Of a DNA stretch of 64,000 bases, positions 1 through 7,765 are shown piece by piece. A model generated the notes under the pieces. It saw only the letters and a list, made by a program, of their open reading frames with translations, did not search any database and was not told where the DNA came from. The stretch spans positions 186,001-250,000 of the forward strand of contig CAJTUB010000001.1 of the NCBI GenBank assembly GCA_910579465.1. Reading direction: 5' to 3'. This stretch comes from an uncultured Lachnospiraceae bacterium. Lineage in GTDB: Bacteria; Bacillota; Clostridia; Lachnospirales; Lachnospiraceae. The translations under genes and the position numbers were made by a program. Positions within the stretch are counted from its first letter, which is position 1; the number at the start of each line of letters is the position of its first letter.

Positions 1-405
1 CCGGAGGACGGGCTGCGGGGGATAGCAGAAGATTTATCAGGAAATACGCAGGACGGTATGGAAGAATACATCGAAAGGGCATTGCAGGAGTGCATGGAAG
101 AAGGAACCGGAAGGGCAGGGTATTTTGAAATGGTCGAGGAAGAGGAGGAGGAGCCTGTGGCGGAAACGCCGGACAGGGATTCCAAGGCTTCTGACGCGTC
201 CTTCCCGGAGGGGAGGGGGATGGAGGCAGGGAAAAAGGCGGATGCTTTTAAAGTCCTTTTGCACTGCGGCTACAGTCCGGAGCAGTTAAAAATCCTGCTT
301 CCTTTAACCGGCATATGCCCTGCCGAGCGCATTTGTGAAATATTTGCGCCGGACATGGATGCCTCCACGATGTCCTTAATGGCGGAAATCCTCATGGAGT
401 CATAA
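1..405 (+). CDS. C-terminal part of an unrecognised conjugative-element protein
   Basis: The reading frame is open from base 1, so the gene begins left of the window and only its last 134 residues are visible. The visible part has a very acidic stretch (a run of glutamates near the middle) followed by a compact, probably helical tail containing CGYSPEQLKILLP and ending in MAEILMES. I do not recognise a family. It ends just upstream of the first copy of the element's promoter-like palindrome, so it is the last gene of the preceding transcription unit. The frame is supported by coding-like composition and by a good fit to the neighbouring operon layout. No function is proposed. Confidence 0.6.
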   Translation, partial: PEDGLRGIAEDLSGNTQDGMEEYIERALQECMEEGTGRAGYFEMVEEEEEEPVAETPDRDSKASDASFPEGRGMEAGKKADAFKVLLHCGYSPEQLKILLPLTGICPAERICEIFAPDMDASTMSLMAEILMES

Positions 406-427
406 AAAAATTTTAAAATATAAATTT

Positions 428-470
428 CTCCACTAAAGTAGAGAACAGGGGGAAGAAATTCTGATAAGCT
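428..470 (+). promoter_or_regulatory. Promoter-like palindrome, copy 1 of 4
   Basis: CTCCACTAAAGTAGAG followed by AACAG occupies 428-448. The hexamer TAAGCT starts exactly 18 bases after GAGAAC (465-470), the same place where copies 3 and 4 have good -10 boxes. The downstream sequence can also pair AGAACAG with CTGTTCT. It precedes the pilus/transfer operon that starts at 515. Confidence 0.65.
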
Positions 471-514
471 GTTCTTATTATTAAAAGAAAGGACGGACAA
501 AGTTATGTCCGAGA

Positions 515-856
515 GTGAGCAGAATGAAAAATTATCTTGTAACACAGGCTGTCGTACTGGCAAACAGTGTATTTCTTAGCGGGACTACAGTGCCGACAAC
601 ATCACCCTCCGGAGGAGGAACCATGAATGTGAATAATCTGGGACCGGTCGTGGCTTTAAAAAACTTTGCCACGCTGTTTATGGCGATTGTGAGCATCATC
701 GGAATTATCATCATTGTCAAGAATGTAATGGAGCTCGGTCCGGCAATCCAGCAGCAGGACAGCGGTACAATTAGCAATGCAATCAAGGGAATTGTCGGCG
801 GGGCGATTATGGCAACAATCGGAGTAACCCTGGCTTTCCTGGGCTTCAAGATTTAG
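515..856 (+). CDS. VirB2/Maff2-like small membrane pilin-type protein
   Basis: A 113-residue protein with a short N-terminal hydrophobic segment, a Ser/Thr/Pro/Gly patch, and then two hydrophobic helices (about residues 49-70 and 90-112) separated by a short polar loop. This two-helix hairpin is the layout of VirB2/TrbC pilins and of the small Maff2-type proteins that open type IV transfer operons in Clostridial conjugative elements. The start is GTG 515, or ATG 524 (nine bases later); neither has a perfect ribosome site. It is the first gene after the palindrome at 428 and leads directly into SSB and PrgI genes. The role in the pilus or pore is inferred from shape and position only. Confidence 0.55.
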   Translation: MSRMKNYLVTQAVVLANSVFLSGTTVPTTSPSGGGTMNVNNLGPVVALKNFATLFMAIVSIIGIIIIVKNVMELGPAIQQQDSGTISNAIKGIVGGAIMATIGVTLAFLGFKI

Positions 857-874
857 AAAGGAATGGGAAAAGGG

Positions 875-1279
875 ATGAACAGAAGCATATTGAGCGGGCA
901 TATTGCCAATGACCCTAAGTATACCGTGAAGCATGAACACCGTGAAACGGTGCTGCGTGCAATTCTGGTTGTAGACGGCATGGCAGCGATTGTTCCGCTG
1001 GTGTTTTTTGACTGGTGCGCCGAACGTGCGCGCCGGGAACTGAAAAAGAATGCGCATGTGGTCGTAGAGGGCAGTATTGAAGGGCGGCCGTACGTTGACG
1101 ACTTCGGCGCCCGGAGCTACCAGCACTTTCTGGAGGTGAGCGATTTTTCCTGCACCCTGAGTGAAGACGGAGGCTGGAATGCAGAGAAGCAGGGAAACCA
1201 GGAATGCAGGGACAAGCGTTTCCCGTTAGATGTAACGGACTTTGAAGATATTATAAAATGTGTGCTTGAAATGAAATAA
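875..1279 (+). CDS. SSB-like OB-fold protein, first of two
   Basis: The protein begins MNRSILSGHIANDPKY and has the order of single-stranded-DNA-binding OB folds: strand-1 'ILSGHIANDP', then 'FDWCAERARRELKKNAHVVVEG' as in SSB 'FxxxAExxxxYLKKGxxVxVEG', then 'GRPYVDDFGARSYQHFLEV'. It is 134 residues and lacks the usual acidic SSB tip. ATG 875 fits the family start; ATG 863 is an in-frame alternative but sits directly on the ribosome site. It probably covers single strands during conjugative transfer or replication of the element. PriB-like or primase-accessory roles are alternatives. It is tightly spaced between the VirB2-like and PrgI-like genes. Confidence 0.6.
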   Translation: MNRSILSGHIANDPKYTVKHEHRETVLRAILVVDGMAAIVPLVFFDWCAERARRELKKNAHVVVEGSIEGRPYVDDFGARSYQHFLEVSDFSCTLSEDGGWNAEKQGNQECRDKRFPLDVTDFEDIIKCVLEMK

Positions 1280-1288
1280 GGAGGGCAT

Positions 1289-1762
1289 ATGGGACTTACG
1301 ATTGATATGTGCCATGATGTTGAAAAGTATGAAGAAGGCGTGGTCATGGGACTGAATGCGAAGAAGAGCCTCTGTGTTATCATTGCAGTCTTTACAGGTG
1401 CGGGCGTTGCCGCGTTGTTTTACAAGGTGTTGGGATGGAGCCTGGTTGCAAGCGTGTATGCCATGATTCCGTTTTGCGGGGTGATTATCCTTTCCGGCTT
1501 TTATACGAGTAACGGGCTTACCTTCCTGCAGCTGATACGCCGTAAACTGCAAAGGGTAAATGAAAAACCGCTTTTCTACAAATCAACGGAGTGCAGGGCG
1601 GTTTATGAAGCAGCTGCACCTGAAACGGCAGTTGCCGCGGCAGCCCCGGAGGATAAGAGGTCTGAAATAGACAGGATGATGAAAAAGCTGAAGCTGTGCC
1701 TGGCAGCTGCCGGGATAATGGTAGTCTTAGGAATTGTGCTGATTGTCATTTTCAGCAGATAG
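1289..1762 (+). CDS. PrgI/VirB3-like conjugation membrane protein
   Basis: A 157-residue protein. The N-terminal region has the PrgI-family shape: a short amphipathic start containing DVEKYEEGVVMGLNAKKS, two closely spaced transmembrane helices (about 28-48 and 52-72), then a basic 'TFLQLIRRKLQRVNEKPLFY' cytoplasmic tail. PrgI proteins are VirB3-like inner-membrane partners of VirB4. Unusually for PrgI there is an Ala-rich linker and a third hydrophobic helix at the C terminus (about 135-155). A GGAGG ribosome site lies just upstream. The VirB4 partner is much further downstream (15546), in a different transcription unit. Confidence 0.7.
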   Translation: MGLTIDMCHDVEKYEEGVVMGLNAKKSLCVIIAVFTGAGVAALFYKVLGWSLVASVYAMIPFCGVIILSGFYTSNGLTFLQLIRRKLQRVNEKPLFYKSTECRAVYEAAAPETAVAAAAPEDKRSEIDRMMKKLKLCLAAAGIMVVLGIVLIVIFSR

Positions 1763-1774
1763 AGGAGGATGTTG

Positions 1775-2218
1775 ATGTATATCAGATTTGAAGACAAGGA
1801 AAAAGGAAAACGGTTTACGTTCTTTTCAAAAGAGCGGGAAATAAAAGGAGAGAAGCTGTCCCATACGGAAAAAAGCGTGTTTGCCACGCTTTCGGAAGGG
1901 GTTAAGACCGGTGAGAACAACGGGCAGCCTATCTGGGAGAATGATTACTGGGATGCGGTCTTTTGCGGCAAGGCTTATGAAAAGGCACTGGAGCTGAAGG
2001 ATAAGGACCGGGTCATTGTTACGGAGATGAACATCCGGAACGTTCTTTACAGAGCGAATAAGCGCAGCTATCCGAAAATTATGGTTACGGAGTTTTATAT
2101 CCCGGAACCGGAGGCGCAGGCAGACCGGGATGCGGAGCACGAGGCGGCGGATGCAGCGTCAGGAGAAGAGTTCATCGATATTCCGGACGGGATGGAAGAC
2201 GACCTGCCGTTCAATTAG
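1775..2218 (+). CDS. SSB-like protein with acidic C-terminal tip
   Basis: About 147 residues. The first 110 look like a divergent OB fold (strands around 'MYIRFEDKEKGKRFTFF', 'YWDAVFCGKAYEKALELKDKDRVIV' and 'RSYPKIMVTEFYIPEPE'). The remainder is acidic and disordered and ends in EDDLPFN, very close to the DDDIPF tip by which SSB recruits partner proteins. ATG 1775 has the better spacing to GAGGAGG; ATG 1769 is also in frame. Two SSB-like genes flank prgI here, suggesting separate jobs, for example one for the transferred strand and one recruiting helicase or topoisomerase. The second role is inferred. Confidence 0.65.
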   Translation: MYIRFEDKEKGKRFTFFSKEREIKGEKLSHTEKSVFATLSEGVKTGENNGQPIWENDYWDAVFCGKAYEKALELKDKDRVIVTEMNIRNVLYRANKRSYPKIMVTEFYIPEPEAQADRDAEHEAADAASGEEFIDIPDGMEDDLPFN

Positions 2219-2236
2219 AGGGCAGGAGGGAAGGTC

Positions 2237-3430
2237 ATGGAAGTAAAAGACAATGCACTGGAATATGTCCTAGACTATTTCATCCACCAGCAGGGGCATA
2301 TTCTTATGAAAATGCAGATGAACCGGCAGGATACGAGAATCCGTAATGAGGTCCTTGCAATAGCGAAGGACCAGTTTGCCCTGCTGAAAATAGAGAAGAA
2401 GGATATTGAGCGCTATCTGGACGAGTTTGAAAAATATGTATGGGGCTATTACATTTTAAACGAGCTGATTGATGCAAGGACGATATCCGACATCAAGTGC
2501 TACGCATATGACCACATCCGGATAAAGAAAAATGGAAAACGCCAGGACGCGGAAGTGCGGTTCCGTAATGAAGAGGATTTCAGGCGCTTTGTCAGCATGG
2601 TTGCAACGAAGAACGAGATTAACGTATCCAATGTCAATGCAATCCAGAGATTTGCCGATTATACGAGCAATCCGGACTTCATTTTACGTTTTAATATCTC
2701 CACGGCATGGCTGAATATGTCCGACGTCCCGTTTATCCATATCCGGAAGACGCCTAAAAAGAAAAAGTCTGTTGCGGAGCTGGTACGCCGCAGATTTATG
2801 ACGGCGGAACAGGCGGAGTATTTGTGTGATAAGGCAAGGAATGCGTCGGGAATGTACTTTACCGGGAAGGGAGGCGCCGGGAAAACAACCCTGATCAACG
2901 CATTACTGGAGGTAATACCTCCTGATAAGAGCGTCGGCGTAATGCAGGAGGAGGATGAGCTTTTTTCCTCGACCCATCCGGATATGCTGTTCCAGCATGT
3001 GCGTGAGGTACAGGGGGAGGGAAAAATCCAGTATGACATGGAGAAGCTGGCGCGGAACGGACTGAAGCTGGACCTGGACTACTACATCCTCAGTGAAATC
3101 ACGGGGTGCGAGGCCGCTGCGTTTTCCATCGCATCCTACACCGGGCATATTTGCTGGGCATCCGGACACGGACAGAACCCACGGGACGGTCTTATGAAGC
3201 TGGCGGATTATGTGAAACTGGCTACCGGGCATGATTATAACGACTGCCTGAAGATGCTTACCGGAATTGAAGTGTGTGTATTCCTGAAGGACTGGCAGGT
3301 TCACGACATTGAGGAGGTTACCGGTTATGACGCGGTAAACGGGAGTCTTATCATGCGCAAAGTGGAGCTCCCGAAACCGGCAGGACCGCCGCTTGAGGAA
3401 GAGGAGGAGGGCATTGGGGACGATGAATAG
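2237..3430 (+). CDS. cpaF: CpaF/TadA-type secretion ATPase
   Basis: A 397-residue ATPase of the type II/IV secretion (VirB11/CpaF) superfamily. The N-terminal domain is about residues 1-180; Walker A is GKGGAGKTT at 210-218. An Asp/Glu box follows around 235-245, a Walker-B-like LDYYILSE at 280-287 and a His box CWASGHGQ at 306-313. It would power assembly of the pilus encoded by the next genes from the cytoplasmic face of the membrane. The immediately following TadB and TadC genes (TadB overlaps its 3' end) identify it as the Tad-type motor rather than VirB11. The protein ends in an acidic tail (EEEEEGIGDDE). Confidence 0.85.
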   Translation: MEVKDNALEYVLDYFIHQQGHILMKMQMNRQDTRIRNEVLAIAKDQFALLKIEKKDIERYLDEFEKYVWGYYILNELIDARTISDIKCYAYDHIRIKKNGKRQDAEVRFRNEEDFRRFVSMVATKNEINVSNVNAIQRFADYTSNPDFILRFNISTAWLNMSDVPFIHIRKTPKKKKSVAELVRRRFMTAEQAEYLCDKARNASGMYFTGKGGAGKTTLINALLEVIPPDKSVGVMQEEDELFSSTHPDMLFQHVREVQGEGKIQYDMEKLARNGLKLDLDYYILSEITGCEAAAFSIASYTGHICWASGHGQNPRDGLMKLADYVKLATGHDYNDCLKMLTGIEVCVFLKDWQVHDIEEVTGYDAVNGSLIMRKVELPKPAGPPLEEEEEGIGDDE

Positions 3431-4430
3431 GTTTCTGGATACGGTGCTTGATTTTTACATACACAACGCGGTGCTTTCCAAGGTACTTTTATGGGTGATT
3501 GCAACCGGGCTGGTAGTCTGCAGCCTGATCCTGATAGCCCAGAACAGGGTATTCGAGCGGACGGCAAAGGGCGTCATGAGGGCAATGGAGGCAGCAAGGC
3601 GCAGTACGGAGCGCCGTCAGGCGGAGGAGGAGCGGTTGCAGCAGGAGGTAGGGAACCGGGAAAAGAAGAACATTTTTTACTGCATGGACGAAATTTTGTA
3701 CCATGCCGGGGTAAAAGCAAGGCTTCCCTGGATGACGGTCGAAGTCCTGATACTGTTCGTAGGCGTAATCATGCTGGTGGTCCTGTTCCTGGTTATGAAA
3801 ATAACCGGCCTGTTTATCATGGGGACGGCTGCCGCGGCGCTGGTGCTGATGGCGGTGCTGGCAGCATTGAAAATAATGTGCTATGTCCGGAACAGGAAGG
3901 TGGAGGAGGGTCTCCTCCAGTTTGCCAATCTTATCGAGAACTACAGCCGGACATCGGATGACATCGTAGGCATTTTCGGTAAGGTTTACTGGTACCTGGA
4001 GGAGCCTCTGAGGACCGGTGTGGCAGAATGCTACAGTGAAGCGGCAACGACAGGGGATTTTTCAAAGGCATGCATCAGGCTGTCCAAGGTAATCGGCAAC
4101 CGGCAGCTGACCAACCTCTTAAGCAACATTGAAATCTGTGCCAGACATGAAGCAAATTACGAAGTGGTCACGAAGGCGAATAAAAAGATTATCCGGAATT
4201 ACCTTACGGAAAAGGGACTCCGGCGTGAAATGGCAAACAGTGCAAGAATACAGGTCATAGTTTTGGTCGCAATCGGCGGCATGATTGTCTCCATGTTAAA
4301 CAGCATGACGGGCGGCGTCCTGCTCCAGTCGTTACTGCATACAGACCTTGGGAATGTGGTGCTTGTCGGCATCAGCGGCTTTGTAGTTTTCTCCGCGTAC
4401 AAGTTACTGACTATGGGGCGCGATTCGTAA
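3423..4430 (+). CDS. tadB: TadB-like pilus platform protein (T2SS F family)
   Basis: About 335 residues, starting at ATG 3423 inside the end of cpaF, with a GGAGG site upstream. There is one N-terminal transmembrane helix, a charged coiled segment rich in Arg/Glu, a hydrophobic pair around 110-150, a cytoplasmic helical T2SSF domain ('NLIENYSRTSDDIVGIFGKV...'), and two C-terminal transmembrane helices. TadB and TadC together form the membrane platform that the ATPase turns to extrude Flp pili. It is longer at the N terminus than simple TadB proteins, but domain order and neighbours fit. Confidence 0.8.
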   Translation: MNRFLDTVLDFYIHNAVLSKVLLWVIATGLVVCSLILIAQNRVFERTAKGVMRAMEAARRSTERRQAEEERLQQEVGNREKKNIFYCMDEILYHAGVKARLPWMTVEVLILFVGVIMLVVLFLVMKITGLFIMGTAAAALVLMAVLAALKIMCYVRNRKVEEGLLQFANLIENYSRTSDDIVGIFGKVYWYLEEPLRTGVAECYSEAATTGDFSKACIRLSKVIGNRQLTNLLSNIEICARHEANYEVVTKANKKIIRNYLTEKGLRREMANSARIQVIVLVAIGGMIVSMLNSMTGGVLLQSLLHTDLGNVVLVGISGFVVFSAYKLLTMGRDS

Positions 4431-4445
4431 GGAAGGAGGAGGACG

Positions 4446-5330
4446 ATGGCGGATTTGGCGAAGGGATTTTTTTCATTGGAGAACATCGGGTTTCTCCGGC
4501 AGGTCCTAGTAATTATGGTCCCGGTGCTCTTTGCGTGCCTGTTTGCGGTGATGTGGCTGAAAACGGGCAGGAAGGAGGAAAAAGAGAAAAGACACCGGCC
4601 GAGGGATATGTTAAAGCAGCTTCTGGAGTCCACGGAAACGCAGCTCCAAAACAGGGGACGCTATGAAGAAAAGAAAATCTATCTCTCCCGGATGGGTGTC
4701 AATTATGCAATGGGAAGGACAGTCAGCCCGGAAGAGTTTCTTCTGATAAAGATAGTCACCGGCATCTTTATCGCTGCCGTCTCTGCCTGGAGCTTCGGAG
4801 TGGCAGGCGGGGTGGCAGGATGGCTTACGGGATATTTCGGTTATGATGTCCTGATACGTCTGTTAAACAGTGCAGCGAATGAAAAAATGCTTCCGGATAT
4901 CAAGTGCGTCTTTGATACGCTGAAAATCAAAACGGAAGGCGGGATGTTCTTAACGTCGGCAATCATGGAATGTTATAAGAATACGAGGCATCCGAGACTG
5001 AAACAGGCATTGTTTGAAATGAACGGGGAGCTGATTGCAAAAAACGATATCGGTGAGACGATAGATGACTTCGGGATGAAATTCCATAACAAGCAGATAG
5101 ACATACTCTGCATCATTTTGAAGCAGGGCATGGAATCCGGGAAAACGGTTGAAATACTTAAGGACATTTCGGATCACCTAAACGATATGCAGCAGTCAAT
5201 CAATCTGAAGGCAAAAAACAAGATGGAGTCACAGACACTCATAATCCAGCTGTTGATGTATGTGCTGATTATGGCCCTGTGCGTGTACGGAATTATCGTG
5301 TCCATCGGGGGCGATATGTTATTTTATTGA
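4446..5330 (+). CDS. tadC: TadC-like pilus platform protein (T2SS F family)
   Basis: A 294-residue protein with an N-terminal transmembrane helix (about 18-38), a hydrophobic pair near 100-130, a T2SSF-type helical domain whose core reads 'FDTLKIKTEGGMFLTSAIMECYKN' and ends 'GKTVEILKDISDHLNDMQQS', and a C-terminal transmembrane helix. It is the second platform subunit beside TadB. The start ATG is preceded by GGAAGGAGGAGG. It is followed within 20 bases by the pilin-like gene, so platform and pilin are co-expressed. Confidence 0.8.
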   Translation: MADLAKGFFSLENIGFLRQVLVIMVPVLFACLFAVMWLKTGRKEEKEKRHRPRDMLKQLLESTETQLQNRGRYEEKKIYLSRMGVNYAMGRTVSPEEFLLIKIVTGIFIAAVSAWSFGVAGGVAGWLTGYFGYDVLIRLLNSAANEKMLPDIKCVFDTLKIKTEGGMFLTSAIMECYKNTRHPRLKQALFEMNGELIAKNDIGETIDDFGMKFHNKQIDILCIILKQGMESGKTVEILKDISDHLNDMQQSINLKAKNKMESQTLIIQLLMYVLIMALCVYGIIVSIGGDMLFY

Positions 5331-5346
5331 ATTGGAGGATGAAAAG

Positions 5347-5556
5347 ATGATGAAAAAGGTAGTGTACAAGGTGGTTAGCCAGGGCAGGAAGATTTTCGGG
5401 AGGAAGCAGCCTGCCGGTTCCAAGGCGATTATCGTGGAAGTAATCTTACTGCTTCTGGCGATTGCGGCACTCCTGCTTTATAAAACCAACCTGGTCGATA
5501 TGGTCCAGGATGTTATCGCAAGCTGCAAGGAACAGATTATGTCAATCATCAAATAA
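5347..5556 (+). CDS. Flp1-like pilin candidate
   Basis: A 69-residue protein starting at ATG 5347 (GGAGG 9 bases upstream; the TTG at 5332 would lie on that site). It has a basic N terminus ending in GSKAIIVEVILLLLAIAALLLY, a single hydrophobic helix, and a short amphipathic tail. A basic leader, an early Glu in the hydrophobic helix (VEVILL) and the position right after tadC are the marks of short Flp/Flp1-like pilins. The Gly/Ser-Lys-Ala junction before the helix is a possible prepilin peptidase site. No prepilin peptidase is seen in this window. Confidence 0.65.
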   Translation: MMKKVVYKVVSQGRKIFGRKQPAGSKAIIVEVILLLLAIAALLLYKTNLVDMVQDVIASCKEQIMSIIK

Positions 5557-5571
5557 GGAAGGTGCAGTATT

Positions 5572-6033
5572 TTGATATCTGGTATCCAAAAGAAAAGAAG
5601 AGGAGGAACCCGCGTGGTTTCGGCAGCATTCATTTTAATGACACTGATTGCCGTAACCGTCTTCCTGCTTTTTATGATGTCGAATCATTACAAAAGTCTG
5701 AACGGTCTCAGTGAAGTGAACATGATTCTGCGCACCTATCTTTTGCGTACCGAAGCAAAAGGCTATCTGTCGGCAGGCGAAGTTGCAGCGCTCACACAGG
5801 AACTGGAGGAATGCGGCGTAACCAACATCCGGGTGAGCGGTAACTTTGCCGCCGATGTAACAGACAATGTACGCAGGAATTATGGAAGGGCTTCTTTCGG
5901 CGAGGAGGTGCTTTTGCGCATCGAAGGGGATTTTGCCATGACTGTCCCGGAGGAAAGTGAAAACAATTTTTTCTCCATGCAGCGGGGCAGCAGGCATATT
6001 GATATTGTAAAAAGGGGGGTGGCATCACAGTGA
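5572..6033 (+). CDS. TadE-like pseudopilin
   Basis: A 153-residue protein beginning at TTG 5572 with an upstream AAGGAAGG site. A basic N terminus (KKRRGGTR) leads into one transmembrane helix (about 15-36) and then an extracytoplasmic domain of mixed helix and strand. This is the size and topology of TadE/TadF minor pseudopilins, which sit at the base or tip of Flp pili. Sequence conservation is low, so the family call leans on topology and on its place between the Flp-like pilin and a second similar protein. Confidence 0.55.
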   Translation: MISGIQKKRRGGTRVVSAAFILMTLIAVTVFLLFMMSNHYKSLNGLSEVNMILRTYLLRTEAKGYLSAGEVAALTQELEECGVTNIRVSGNFAADVTDNVRRNYGRASFGEEVLLRIEGDFAMTVPEESENNFFSMQRGSRHIDIVKRGVASQ

Positions 6034-6590
6034 GCAGGAAGCCGTACCTGAAAAAAAGGCAGGGGGATGCCCTTCCCTTTTATGCAGTCCTGACTGCAGG
6101 CTTTGTCATTTCCCTGCTGCTGCTTCTGGTCCACTGGGAGGAGTTTCTGTATTCTGCAGATGATGCCAAGAACGGTATTACAATCTCGGCGCAGGCGGTG
6201 TGTTTACATGATCCGGTTGCGTCGTCCCTTTTTACGGAGAAGGAGGACCTGGTGTTCTATTCGGGTTCCCGGCAGGAGTCAATGAAGTATTATTCCCATT
6301 CTGGGCGGATAACGAGACTTGCATGTGAAAATGCATTGAAAAGCTTCGAGAAACTGTTAGGAAGCAATCTCCCCCTGAAGTATAAAGGGTATGTCATTGA
6401 AAGCTTCGAGATGAAAAATGTCCTGGGCGGGATGGCATACACCTATGACGCGGTTACCGGGGACAGTGCTTCCTTTGCCGCCCCGGGCGGAACATCATCG
6501 CTGCATATAGAGATGAAGGTAGTACGTGACAGCATATTCGGGGAAATCGCGATACCGCTGCAGGAGACCGTGTATTTAAAAGAAAAATAG
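6030..6590 (+). CDS. Second TadE/TadF-like pseudopilin
   Basis: A 186-residue protein starting at GTG 6030, overlapping the stop of the previous gene by four bases, which points to translational coupling. Residues 1-15 are basic, 16-34 form a transmembrane helix, and the rest is an outside domain with strands near the C terminus (SLHIEMKVVRDSIFGEIAIPL). Topology matches TadE/F/G minor pilins. No catalytic motif is visible. With 5572-6033 it gives the system two minor subunits, as in classical Tad loci. Confidence 0.55.
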   Translation: MSRKPYLKKRQGDALPFYAVLTAGFVISLLLLLVHWEEFLYSADDAKNGITISAQAVCLHDPVASSLFTEKEDLVFYSGSRQESMKYYSHSGRITRLACENALKSFEKLLGSNLPLKYKGYVIESFEMKNVLGGMAYTYDAVTGDSASFAAPGGTSSLHIEMKVVRDSIFGEIAIPLQETVYLKEK

Positions 6591-6599
6591 GAGAGGCAT

Positions 6600-7259
6600 A
6601 TGAATAAGAAAAAAAGAGCAATCATCGTGACAGTAGTAATCGGGCTGCTATTGTCCTTTATGTTATTTATCTTTATGACACAGTTAGAGAAAGAAATACT
6701 GAGTGACTATGAAACAAAACAGGTAGTAATAAGCGTGAAGGAAATCCCGGCGGGGACCTGGATTACGGAAGATAATGTAAATGCTTACTTCCATACCGTG
6801 GAAGTAAACGGGAGGGTTGTTACCGGTGAAACGATAACCGAACTGTCTGGATTATATGGTGCGTATGTGAACCGGGATATCGGTGTCGGGGAAATCATGT
6901 ATTCCAGGGTGCTATGTTCAAAGCAGCTGCTTACAGAAGGTTTTGATTCACCGGCAGAGATGTCCATCCGGATCGAGGACGAAGCGGACGGGGTCGCAGG
7001 AACCCTCCGGAAAGGAAACCGGGTAAACATATATGTCGATGGGAGTGAAATGGCACTGAAGGACAAGGAATTTAAGGAAGTCTTAAGCGGTGTGGTTATC
7101 AATGAAGCCTACAACAGTGCAGGGGAGCTGATAGGTATGTCCGATACGGAAGAGAAAGCATGCATCCTTACGTTCTATGTGGAGGAGGCATGCGTGGCGG
7201 AGCTGCTGACACGGTTTTCCTCCGGGACTATCGTAATTGCCAAAACAGACGGTAACTGA
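6600..7259 (+). CDS. cpaB: CpaB/RcpC-like pilus assembly protein with SAF domain
   Basis: A 219-residue protein with an N-terminal transmembrane helix (about 8-27), followed by an SAF domain (about 41-105): 'VVISVKEIPAGTWITEDNV' and 'NRDIGVGEIMYSRVL' are typical SAF strands. The C-terminal half resembles the RcpC/CpaB domain ('RIEDEADGVAGTLRKGNRVNIYV'). In Tad systems CpaB binds the cell wall and supports the pilus exit path. Its presence makes the CpaF-TadB-TadC group a Tad locus rather than a competence-type pilus. Confidence 0.8.
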   Translation: MNKKKRAIIVTVVIGLLLSFMLFIFMTQLEKEILSDYETKQVVISVKEIPAGTWITEDNVNAYFHTVEVNGRVVTGETITELSGLYGAYVNRDIGVGEIMYSRVLCSKQLLTEGFDSPAEMSIRIEDEADGVAGTLRKGNRVNIYVDGSEMALKDKEFKEVLSGVVINEAYNSAGELIGMSDTEEKACILTFYVEEACVAELLTRFSSGTIVIAKTDGN

Positions 7260-7341
7260 ACCCGGGCAGGGGACTGCGCAGGCAGGAAGGAAACGTGAAC
7301 CGGTCAGGCAGAATAAAGAAATCACAGGAGGAGCGACTACA

Positions 7342-7527
7342 GTGCAATCGAAGCTGAAGCGGAAAGAAGAGAGACGGCGGCGCAGGGAGGATTACCTTCA
7401 CGAGATGTACAGGGGACACAGGGTGCATATTGCGGCATGGTGTGTATTCCTTGTATGGTTTTTGCTGCTTGCCGTAATCCTGGTACTGTTTTTCTATGTC
7501 AAGGGAGGAAACTATACCATGTGGTAA
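7342..7527 (+). CDS. Small single-span membrane protein, unrecognised
   Basis: The best start is GTG 7342, seven bases after GGAGGAG, giving 61 residues. The first 20 are extremely basic (KLKRKEERRRRRE), followed by one transmembrane helix (about 31-53) and a short outside tail. It is the last gene of the pilus operon before the next promoter-like palindrome. The frame is open upstream to 7237, but those residues overlap cpaB and lack a ribosome site. No family is recognised; a pilus accessory role is inferred from position. Confidence 0.5.
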   Translation: MQSKLKRKEERRRRREDYLHEMYRGHRVHIAAWCVFLVWFLLLAVILVLFFYVKGGNYTMW

Positions 7528-7765
7528 GGCAGGAGAGCCTGTGCGGGCAAGATTAACCTTGAAAAAGGCACAGAAAAATAGTACAATGGTAGCAGGAAGA
7601 ATCTGGAAAAAAATCAGGTTTATGAAAATCCTCTACTAAAGTAGAGAACAGATGATCCGTAATCTGTTACTGTAAAAGGTGAACAAGGCAGGATGCCTTG
7701 CGCGCACCTTGAAAATTTAACAGAGAAGCCCTGATTTATAAGGATAAGAGAAGGAGTAAAAGCGA
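7528..7765. other. Intergenic leader before the surface-protein genes
   Basis: This stretch holds no gene. It contains promoter-like palindrome copy 2 (7631-7673), a TACAAT at about 7580, and a possible hairpin (AACAGAT near 7648 with ATCTGTT near 7662) just after the palindrome. It separates the pilus operon from the lipoprotein gene. Confidence 0.5.
7631..7673 (+). promoter_or_regulatory. Promoter-like palindrome, copy 2 of 4
   Basis: CTCTACTAAAGTAGAG plus AACAG at 7631-7651; TACTGT begins 18 bases after GAGAAC (7668-7673). The dyad is perfect in this copy. It precedes the lipoprotein and the large surface protein. Confidence 0.65.
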
